DNA from: Burkholderiaceae bacterium
GTDB taxonomy: Bacteria; Pseudomonadota; Gammaproteobacteria; Burkholderiales; Burkholderiaceae_C
Length of the DNA stretch: 36,279 bases
Direction of reading: 5' to 3'
NCBI GenBank assembly: GCA_016790515.1
Contig: JAEUOY010000048.1
Span: 1 to 36,279 of the forward strand
Part shown: positions 29,191 through 36,279 of the stretch, in pieces
Position numbering within the stretch: the stretch's first letter is position 1
Layout of the letters: each line of letters opens with the position of its first letter
Program-made: the position numbers and the translations under genes
The notes under the pieces: model-generated
The model's database searches: none
What the model was told of the DNA's origin: nothing
The model's input: the letters and a program-made list of their open reading frames with translations, nothing else

Positions 29191-32100
29191 ATGACACCTA
29201 CCCGCATCGCCCTCGCGGCCGGGCTGCTGGCCCTGGCGTTCAGCTCGGGCGCCCAGACCGCCGCCAAGAAGATCTACATCGTGCAGCTGGCCGATGCGCC
29301 GGCAGCCACCTACTCCGGCGGCATCGCCGGGCTGGCCGCCACCCGGCCGGCCGTCGGCGCCAAGCTCAATGTCAGCGCGCCCAGCGTACGCGCCTACGCC
29401 GGCTACCTGGCGACCAAGCGCAATGCCGAGCTCGCCAGACTCGGCCGCGTCCCGACCCTGCACACCTACAGCTACACCTTCAACGGCTTCTCGGCGCAGC
29501 TGACCGACGCGCAGGTCAAGACCCTGCGCTCGTCGTCCAACGTGAAGTCGGTGGTCGAGTCCGCCCTCGTTCGCGCCGACACCACCCGTACGCCCGGCTT
29601 TCTGGGGCTCAACGCCCCCGGCGGCCTGTGGTCGCAACTCGATCCCGCCTCCAAGCTCGTGCTCGGCGAGGACATCATCATCGGCGTGCTCGACACCGGC
29701 ATCTGGCCGGAAGACCGCTCCTTCGGCGACAAGGTCGACGCTCAGGGCCGGCCGGTGGCCTACCACGAAGGCGGCACGTCGGCCTACGGGCCGGCGCCGG
29801 CCAAGTGGAAGGGCGCCTGCGTGACCGGGCCGGGCTTCACCACCGCGATGTGCAACAACAAGCTGCTCGGAGCACGCTTCTACGGCGACGCCTGGTACGC
29901 GGCCGCGGCCGCCAGCGGCGGGGCCTACACTGCGCACCCGACGCTCGAATACAAGTCGCCACGTGATGGCGGCGGCCACGGCAGCCACACCGCGTCGACC
30001 GCGGGCGGCAACGCCAACGTCGAGACGGCGGTCAACGGCACCGCCGTCGGCGCGATCTCGGGCATGGCGCCACGCGCGCGCCTGGCGGCCTACAAGGTCC
30101 TTTGGACCGCCAGCGACACCGCCCTCGGCCCCGGCGCGTCGCACGACGGCGGCCAGACACCCGACATCCTCAAGGCGATCGACGACGCGGTGGCCGACGG
30201 CGTCGACGTGATCAACTACTCGATCAGCGGCACCCAGACCAACTTCAGCGATCCGGTCGAGGTGGCCTTCCTGAACGCCACGGCCGCCGGCGTGTTCGTC
30301 GCCGCGTCCGCCGGCAACAACGGGCCGGCCAACCGGGTGGCGCACATGAGCCCCTGGCTGATGACGGTGGCGGCGTCCACCCACGACCGCCAGGCGCTGG
30401 CCGACCTGACGCTGGGCAACGCTGCCGTCTACAGCGGCGTTTCGGTGTATGGCGGCACGCTGCCGGGGACGCTGGTGCTGGCCAGTTCGATCCCCGCCCC
30501 GGGTGCGGCAGTGGCCGATGCCCAGCGCTGCTTTGCCGGCACCCTGAGCCCGGCCGGAGCCGCAGGCAAGATCGTGGTCTGCGACCGCGGCGTGAGCGCC
30601 CGGGTCGACAAGAGCGCCGAGGTCAAGCGCGCCGGCGGCATCGGCATGGTGCTGGTGAATGTCAGCGCCGCGGCCGATGGCCTGGTGGCCGACTTCCACT
30701 CGGTGCCGTCGGTGCACCTCCAGATGGCCACCCGGGCAGACATCTATGCCTACGTGGCATCGGCGACACCGCCCACCGGCACGATCGCCCCGCCGGCGAG
30801 CCCGCCAGCGGTCGTTGCACCGGTGATGGCCGACTTCTCCTCGCGCGGTCCCAATCGGGCCAACCCCAACATCCTGAAGCCCGACCTCACCGGCCCGGGC
30901 GTGGACGTGGTCGCGGCCTACATCGACGACAGCGCGGCCCAGCAGGCGCAGCACGACGCCACCGCCAACGGCACCTTCACGCCGGCACCCAACGCCAACC
31001 AGATCTCGGGCACCTCGATGTCCAGCCCGCACGTGGCCGGCCTGGCCGCGCTGCTCAAGCAGCAGCGCCCGGGCTGGTCGCCCGCGGCGATCAAGTCGGC
31101 GCTGATGACGACGGCCACCGGCGTGAAGCTGGCGAGCGGCGCCGCCGATACCGACCGCTGGGGCTACGGCGCGGGGCACGTGAACCCCAACGCCGCCTCG
31201 GTGCCCGGGCTGGTCTACGACGCCACGGCGGCCGACTACGGCCGCTTCCTGTGCGGCATCGGCCTGGCACCGCCGGCCGGCATCGGCAACTGCACGGGGC
31301 TGGGTTCGGTCCAGCCTTACAACCTGAACCTGGCCTCGATCACCGCGGCCAACGTGCCGGGCACGCTGACGATGAAGCGCAAGGTCACCAACGTGTCGGG
31401 CGCCACCCGCACCTACCTGGCCAGCACCGACGGCATGACGGGTTGGGACGTCGTGGTGTCGCCCGCCAGCCTGACGCTGGCCAACGGGGCCAGCGCCGAG
31501 TTCGACGTGACCGTCACGCGGACCTCGGCGGCGCTGAACTCCTGGACCTTCGGCACGCTGACCTGGAACGACGGCCTGACCCAGGTCCGCAGCCCGCTCA
31601 GCGTCCGCGCGGTCGGGTTCCTGGCGCCGGCACTGGTGTCCGACACCCGCAGCTCAGGCACCGGTACCAAGATGGTGCCGATCGTCTCCACCTACACCGG
31701 CAGCCTGTCGGTCGCGACCACCGGCCTCGTGCCCGCCACGCGCCACTCGGCGACCATCGCCACCGGCCAAACGCAGTGCTACAACATTGCCGTGCCGTCG
31801 GGGGCGAAGACCGCGCGGTTCCAGCTGTTCAACACCGACACGGAAGGCGGCAGCTCGACCGACCTGGACATGGAGGTGTTCAACGGCCCCGACGGCACCG
31901 GCAACAATGTCGGCAGCAGCGGCGGTGGGACGTCGGACGAACTGGTCGCGCTGTCGTCGCCGGCGGCAGGCACCTACTCGGCCTGCGTCATCGGCTACAG
32001 CGCCACCGGCGGCAAGGCCTACACGCTGTCGAGCTGGGTCGTCGGTCCGGCCGTCGGCGCCCAGAGCCTGCGTGCCAGCGCACCACGTCAGGTCTTCACC

Positions 32101-32229
32101 GGCGGGTCGGCCTCGGTCGGCCTGGGCTGGTCGGTGACTGCCGGCCACCGCTATCTGGGCCTGCTGGAGTACTTCGACAACACCAGCGCGCTGATCGGTG
32201 CGTCGCAGGTCTGGGTCGACAACCACTGA
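29191..32229 (+). CDS. Secreted S8 subtilisin-like serine protease with PA domain
   Basis: 1012 residues. Signal peptide MTPTRIALAAGLLALAFSSG ends near AQT. An inhibitor I9 prodomain covers about 26-130 (IYIVQLADAPAATY...YTFNGFSAQLT). The catalytic triad is Asp168 (VLDTGIWPE), His263 (GGHGSHTAST) and Ser609 (GTSMSSPHVAG), with oxyanion Asn376 (SAGNNGP). A protease-associated domain is inserted at about 420-530 (GKIVVCDRGVSARVDK...GMVLVN), as in plant cucumisin-like and some bacterial lactocepin-like proteases. A fibronectin-type domain (TMKRKVTNVSGATRTY) and a pre-peptidase-like C-terminal beta domain (SDELVALSSPAAGTYSACV) follow. It has no PEP-CTERM tag. It is 6 nt after the PEP-CTERM gene and ends at a strong terminator. 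Confidence 0.95.
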   Translation: MTPTRIALAAGLLALAFSSGAQTAAKKIYIVQLADAPAATYSGGIAGLAATRPAVGAKLNVSAPSVRAYAGYLATKRNAELARLGRVPTLHTYSYTFNGFSAQLTDAQVKTLRSSSNVKSVVESALVRADTTRTPGFLGLNAPGGLWSQLDPASKLVLGEDIIIGVLDTGIWPEDRSFGDKVDAQGRPVAYHEGGTSAYGPAPAKWKGACVTGPGFTTAMCNNKLLGARFYGDAWYAAAAASGGAYTAHPTLEYKSPRDGGGHGSHTASTAGGNANVETAVNGTAVGAISGMAPRARLAAYKVLWTASDTALGPGASHDGGQTPDILKAIDDAVADGVDVINYSISGTQTNFSDPVEVAFLNATAAGVFVAASAGNNGPANRVAHMSPWLMTVAASTHDRQALADLTLGNAAVYSGVSVYGGTLPGTLVLASSIPAPGAAVADAQRCFAGTLSPAGAAGKIVVCDRGVSARVDKSAEVKRAGGIGMVLVNVSAAADGLVADFHSVPSVHLQMATRADIYAYVASATPPTGTIAPPASPPAVVAPVMADFSSRGPNRANPNILKPDLTGPGVDVVAAYIDDSAAQQAQHDATANGTFTPAPNANQISGTSMSSPHVAGLAALLKQQRPGWSPAAIKSALMTTATGVKLASGAADTDRWGYGAGHVNPNAASVPGLVYDATAADYGRFLCGIGLAPPAGIGNCTGLGSVQPYNLNLASITAANVPGTLTMKRKVTNVSGATRTYLASTDGMTGWDVVVSPASLTLANGASAEFDVTVTRTSAALNSWTFGTLTWNDGLTQVRSPLSVRAVGFLAPALVSDTRSSGTGTKMVPIVSTYTGSLSVATTGLVPATRHSATIATGQTQCYNIAVPSGAKTARFQLFNTDTEGGSSTDLDMEVFNGPDGTGNNVGSSGGGTSDELVALSSPAAGTYSACVIGYSATGGKAYTLSSWVVGPAVGAQSLRASAPRQVFTGGSASVGLGWSVTAGHRYLGLLEYFDNTSALIGASQVWVDNH

Positions 32230-32254
32230 CGTCCTGGATCGGCGATTCACCCGA

Positions 32255-32280
32255 GGGGCCGCGCAAGCGGCCCCTTCTTC
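32255..32280 (+). terminator. Rho-independent terminator after the subtilase
   Basis: GGGGCCGC-GCAA-GCGGCCCC, an 8 bp stem with a GCAA loop, followed by TTCTTC. It closes the PEP-CTERM/subtilase operon and separates it from oxyR. Confidence 0.85.
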
Positions 32281-32291
32281 ATGCGCCGGCC

Positions 32292-32297
32292 TAAACT
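32292..32297 (+). promoter_or_regulatory. -10-like element directly before oxyR
   Basis: TAAACT ends 7 nt before the oxyR ATG at 32305, with no Shine-Dalgarno between. It lies directly after the terminator, so oxyR must have its own promoter here. Confidence 0.45.
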
Positions 32298-32304
32298 CGC
32301 CACC

Positions 32305-33237
32305 ATGACGCTGACCGAGCTGCGCTACATCGTCGCCGTTGCCCGCGAGCGGCATTTCGGCCATGCCGCCGAGGCCTGCTTCGTCTCGCAGCCCACGCTG
32401 AGCGTGGCGATCAAGAAGCTGGAGGAGGAGCTGGACGTCAAGCTGTTCGAGCGCGGCGCCAGCGAGGTCAGCGTGACGACGCTGGGCGAGGCGATCGTGC
32501 GGCAGGCGCAGTCGGTGCTGGAGCAGGCGGCGGCGATCAAGGAGATCGCCAAGCGCGGCAAGGACCCGTTGTCCGGACCGCTGCGGCTGGGCGTCATCTA
32601 CACGATCGGGCCCTACCTGCTGCCCGAGCTGGTGCGGCACGCGATCGAGCTGACGCCGCAGATGCCGCTGATGCTGCAGGAGAACTTCACCGTCAAGCTG
32701 CTGGACATGCTGCGCACCGGCGAGCTCGACTGCGCGATCATGGCCGAGCCCTTCCCCGACACCGGCCTGGCGATCGCGCCGCTGTACGACGAGCCCTTCT
32801 TCGTCGCGGTGCCCCGCCACCACCCGCTGGCCGGCCGCGCCGCGATCAACGCCGAGGCGCTGAAGAAGGAGACGATGCTGCTGCTGGGCACCGGCCACTG
32901 CTTCCGCGACCATGTGCTCGAGGTCTGCCCCGAGTTCGCCCGCTTCGCCAGCGACGCAGAGGGCATCCGCAAGAGCTTCGAGGGCTCGTCGCTGGAGACC
33001 ATCCGCTACATGGTGGCCTCGGGCATGGGCATCACCGTGGTGCCTCAGCTCAGCGTCGGCCGCTGGAACCGCGGCGACAACGACACCCCGGTGGTCTACC
33101 TGCCGTTCGAACCGCCGGTGCCCAGCCGCCGCGTGGTGCTGGCCTGGCGCCGCAGCTTCACCCGCTACGAGGCGATCGCGGCGCTGCGCAACGCGGTCTA
33201 TGCCTGCACGCTCGACGGGGTGACGCGGCTGTCCTGA
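32305..33237 (+). CDS. oxyR: LysR-family peroxide sensor OxyR
   Basis: A 310-residue LysR-type regulator. The N-terminal helix-turn-helix is LRYIVAVARERHFGHAAEAC then SQPTLSVAIKKLEEEL. The sensing cysteines are Cys199 and Cys208 in GTGHCFRDHVLEVC, with eight residues between them and the same numbering as in E. coli OxyR, so it should form the regulatory disulfide with hydrogen peroxide. The effector domain runs from about 90. The start at 32305 gives MTLTELRYIV; an ATG 24 nt upstream (32281) overlaps the terminator. The ABC transporter genes start 23 nt after its stop on the same strand. Confidence 0.95.
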   Translation: MTLTELRYIVAVARERHFGHAAEACFVSQPTLSVAIKKLEEELDVKLFERGASEVSVTTLGEAIVRQAQSVLEQAAAIKEIAKRGKDPLSGPLRLGVIYTIGPYLLPELVRHAIELTPQMPLMLQENFTVKLLDMLRTGELDCAIMAEPFPDTGLAIAPLYDEPFFVAVPRHHPLAGRAAINAEALKKETMLLLGTGHCFRDHVLEVCPEFARFASDAEGIRKSFEGSSLETIRYMVASGMGITVVPQLSVGRWNRGDNDTPVVYLPFEPPVPSRRVVLAWRRSFTRYEAIAALRNAVYACTLDGVTRLS

Positions 33238-33246
33238 GATCGCGGG

Positions 33247-33252
33247 CACACT
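33247..33252 (+). promoter_or_regulatory. -10-like element before the ABC ATPase gene
   Basis: CACACT ends 8 nt before the ATG at 33261, with no Shine-Dalgarno between. Weak on its own, but it repeats the arrangement seen at other genes. Confidence 0.3.
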
Positions 33253-33260
33253 CGGCTCCC

Positions 33261-34048
<788 letters not shown>

Positions 34049-34052
<4 letters not shown>

Positions 34053-34834
34053 GGTCCCGAGCCCGTGCCTGGGCCCTGCCGGCCCTGGTGATGCTGGGCC
34101 TGCTGTCGGGCTGGGAGGCGCTGGTACGGCTGGCCCAGATCCCGGCCTACACGCTGCCGGCGCCGTCGGTGGTGGCCGCGACGCTGATCGCCAACTTCGG
34201 CTCGCTGGCCGGCAGCTGGTGGGTGACGATCAAGATCACCGTCGGCGCGCTGGCGCTGGCCTGCGCCGGCGGGGTGCTGATCGCCGCGGTGTTCGCACTG
34301 TCGCCGACCACCGAGCGCGCGCTGTTCCCGGTGGCGGTGGTGCTGCAGGTGACGCCGATCGTCGCGGTGGCGCCGCTGATCCTGATCTATGTCGAAAGCA
34401 CCACCGCGGCGCTGCTGCTGTGCGCCTGGATCGTCGCGTTCTTCCCGATCCTGTCGAACACCGTGATCGGGCTGCGTGCGGCCGATGCCAACCTGCGCGA
34501 CCTGTTCCGGCTGTACCGCGCCACGCCCTGGCAGCGGCTGCGGCTGCTGCGGCTGCCGGCGGCGCTGCCGTACTTCGTCGCCGGGCTGAAGATCTCGGGC
34601 GGCCTGAGCCTGATCGGCGCGGTCACCGCCGAGATGGTGGCCGGCGCCGCCGGTCGCGAAACCGGGCTGGCCTCGCGCATCCTGGAGGCGAGCTTTCGCA
34701 CCGAGACACCGAAAATGTTCGCCGCGCTGGCGCTGCTGGTGGCCACCGGGGTGGGGATCTTCTGGATCTTCAACGCCCTCTCACGCTGGCTGCTGGGCCC
34801 GTGGCATGCTTCGGAGTCGTCGCGCCCGCTCTGA
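34049..34834 (+). CDS. ABC transporter permease, nitrate/sulfonate/pyrimidine type
   Basis: A 261-residue inner-membrane permease with about six helices. The coupling segment TVIGLRAADANLRDLFRLYRATPWQ followed by LPAALPYFVAGLKISGGLSLIG is the EAA-type loop that docks with the ATPase (shown here in two parts: NLRDLFRLYRATPWQ and LPAALPYFVAGLKIS). SsuC/TauC/NrtB-like. It overlaps the ATPase gene by 4 nt and is followed by the binding protein gene after 26 nt. It works as a homodimer in the importer. Confidence 0.93.
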
Positions 34835-34860
34835 CCCTGGACACCGACAAGGACCTCACC

Positions 34861-35883
34861 ATGCGCCCACGCCTCGCCCTGATCGCCACCGCCGCCACCG
34901 CTGCACTGTCGGCCACCGCCGCCCAGGCGCAGGACAAGGTGACCTTCGCCACCAACTGGAAGGCCCAGGCCGCGCACGGCGGCTTCTACCAGGCGGTGGC
35001 CGACGGCACCTACAGGAAGTACGGCCTCGACGTGACGATCCAGCCCGGCGGCCCGCAGGTCAACAACCGGCCGCTGCTGCCGGCCGGGCGCATCGATTTC
35101 CTGATGACCGGCAACCTGCTGCACAGCTTCGACAACGTCAAGAACAAGGTGCCGACGATCGTCGTCGCGGCGATGTTCCAGAAGGACCCGCAGGCCCTGA
35201 TGGCCCACCCCGGCCAGGGCTACGAGAACTTCGAGAGCCTGAAGAACGCGCCGCTGGCGCTGATCGCCAAGGACGGCCAGTTCAGCTGGTGGCAGTGGCT
35301 GAAGGTGACGCACGGCTTCAAGGACGAGGCGCTCAAGCCCTACAACTACAACCTGGGGCCGTTCCTGGCCAACCCGAAGTCGATCCAGCAGGGCTATTCG
35401 GTGGCCGAGCCGATCTACGTCGAGAACCAGGGCAAGTTCAAGCCGGTGGTGCACCTGCTGGCCGACCACGGCTTCTCGACCTACAGCACGGTGATCGAGG
35501 CCCGCACCGAAACGGTGAAATCGAAACCCGATCTCGTGCAGCGCTTCGTCGATGCCTCGGCGATCGGCTGGGTCAACTACCTGTACGGCGACCGCAAGGC
35601 GGCCAACGCGATGATGATCAAGGACAACCCCGAGATGACCGAGGCCGAGATGGAGGCCTCGGTCGCGCTGATGAAGAGCCAGGGCATCGTCGACTCGGGC
35701 GAGGCCGCCGCCAAGGGCATCGGCGCGATGAGCGCCGGCCGCATCAAGGACTTCCACGACCAGATGGTCAAGGCCGGTCTGTACAAGCCCGGCGAGGTCG
35801 ACCTGGCCCAGGTCGCCACCTTCCAGTTCGTCAACAAGGGCGTCGGCCAGGACGTCAAGGCCAGGCTGACCGGCAAGAAGTGA
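34861..35883 (+). CDS. ABC transporter substrate-binding protein, NMT1/THI5-like
   Basis: A 340-residue periplasmic binding protein. Signal peptide MRPRLALIATAATAALSATA, cleavage after AQA. The mature part opens VTFATNWKAQAAHGGFYQAV and GTYRKYGLDVTIQPGG, the NMT1/THI5-like fold shared by binding proteins for sulfonates, nitrate and thiamine pyrimidines. PGGPQVNNRPLLPAGRIDFLM and DASAIGWVNYL are family-like. The ligand cannot be told by eye; a pyrimidine or its precursor is a reasonable guess given the Tsx-like channel next door. The ATG follows AAGGAC with a 6-7 nt gap. A GC hairpin follows the stop. Confidence 0.9.
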   Translation: MRPRLALIATAATAALSATAAQAQDKVTFATNWKAQAAHGGFYQAVADGTYRKYGLDVTIQPGGPQVNNRPLLPAGRIDFLMTGNLLHSFDNVKNKVPTIVVAAMFQKDPQALMAHPGQGYENFESLKNAPLALIAKDGQFSWWQWLKVTHGFKDEALKPYNYNLGPFLANPKSIQQGYSVAEPIYVENQGKFKPVVHLLADHGFSTYSTVIEARTETVKSKPDLVQRFVDASAIGWVNYLYGDRKAANAMMIKDNPEMTEAEMEASVALMKSQGIVDSGEAAAKGIGAMSAGRIKDFHDQMVKAGLYKPGEVDLAQVATFQFVNKGVGQDVKARLTGKK

Positions 35884-35886
35884 CGG

Positions 35887-35911
35887 CCGGGCTGCCGCCG
35901 CGGCAGCCCGG
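35887..35911. terminator. GC hairpin between convergent genes
   Basis: CCGGGCTGCC-GCCGC-GGCAGCCCGG, a perfect 10 bp stem, 4 nt after the binding-protein stop and 5 nt beyond the stop of the convergent channel gene. No T-run follows on either strand, but the position fits a two-way terminator. Confidence 0.6.
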
Positions 35912-35915
35912 TCCG

Positions 35916-36279
35916 TCAGAAGTGGTACTGGAAGCGGATCATCGGCGTCTTCGCGAACGCGCCGCCCCCGGCCGGGCCATCGGCGTCGTTGCCGAACTTG
36001 TTCTTCCAGTACTGGTATTCGAGGCCGAGCTTCATGCCCTTGGTGCCCCACAGGCGCCCGATGTCGTACATCACCTGCATGTCGATGTTGGTTTCGGCCG
36101 CGGTATCGGCCCCGAACTCGTTCTTGCCCTTGTCGGCGATGAAGTTGGCGAAACCCTCGAACGAGAAGCCGGTGTCCTGGCCCAGCGGGATGCCCCAGGC
36201 GGCGAAGATCGCGCCGTGGGTGTCGTAGGTGTAGCGCGGCGTGCTGACCTTGGTGAAGGTGTTGTACGGCGCGTTGCTC
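35916..36279 (-). CDS. Outer-membrane channel, Tsx/OmpK-like, C-terminal part
   Basis: The reverse strand is open from the window edge to a TGA at 35916-35918, giving the last 120 residues. The protein ends MIRFQYHF, with the C-terminal Phe and alternating pattern needed for BAM-dependent barrel insertion. Segments such as WGIPLGQDTGFSFEGFANFI, NIDMQVMYDIG, GLEYQYWKNKFGN are of the kind found in Tsx-type nucleoside channels and OmpK. The N-terminus is outside. It is convergent with the NMT1/THI5-like importer; the pair may supply outer and inner membrane steps for the same small ligand, which is inference. Confidence 0.72.
   Translation of the reverse strand, partial: SNAPYNTFTKVSTPRYTYDTHGAIFAAWGIPLGQDTGFSFEGFANFIADKGKNEFGADTAAETNIDMQVMYDIGRLWGTKGMKLGLEYQYWKNKFGNDADGPAGGGAFAKTPMIRFQYHF

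Overview
High-GC, strictly bacterial chromosome, most likely a Burkholderiales betaproteobacterium of the Rubrivivax/Leptothrix/Methylibium type. The basis is codon bias to G/C at third positions, an OxyR with cysteines 199 and 208, pntAB, a GTP-type PEPCK, a PEP-CTERM protein with its CAAX-like partner family, and GC-rich palindromes scattered between and inside genes. This placement rests on family recognition by eye, not on a search. No rRNA, tRNA, CRISPR, transposase or phage gene was seen.

Layout. 1-1500: a Fic AMP-transferase overlapping a cut-off DUF2075-type gene (minus). 1547-4633: terminator and pntAB transhydrogenase (minus). 4743-7391: NUDIX hydrolase, metallo-beta-lactamase-fold hydrolase, mnmA (plus). 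7392-9087: a small ORF, a TetR regulator, and a convergent UspA protein. 9151-11973: metallophosphoesterase and pckG (minus), with a striking hairpin in the pckG leader. 12339-13761: MOSC protein and a PEP-CTERM-associated CAAX-like membrane protease (plus). 13805-17272: a degenerate SNF2-like ATPase and tgt (minus). 17337-22398: cytochrome c with an FNR-type site, a predicted outer-membrane barrel coupled to a large lipoprotein, a degenerate 3' piece of queA, and a small exported protein (all minus). 22463-25970: queA and a class A PBP (minus). 26069-32229: recG, then a PEP-CTERM protein plus an S8 subtilase (plus). 32305-35883: oxyR and a three-gene THI5/NMT1-type ABC importer (plus). 35916-end: C-terminal part of a Tsx-like outer-membrane channel (minus).

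How it fits together. Most genes are housekeeping: tRNA modification (mnmA, tgt, queA), recombination (recG), cell wall (PBP1a), redox balance (pntAB, oxyR), gluconeogenesis (pckG). Exported-protein cassettes sit between pairs that are often neighbours in related bacteria: queA/tgt split by about 5 kb and recG/oxyR split by about 4 kb. The least explained parts are the lipoprotein/barrel pair, the degenerate SNF2 protein, the PEP-CTERM/subtilase pair, the pckG leader, and a recurring -10-like hexamer 6-8 nt before start codons that lack a Shine-Dalgarno sequence, suggesting leaderless transcripts.
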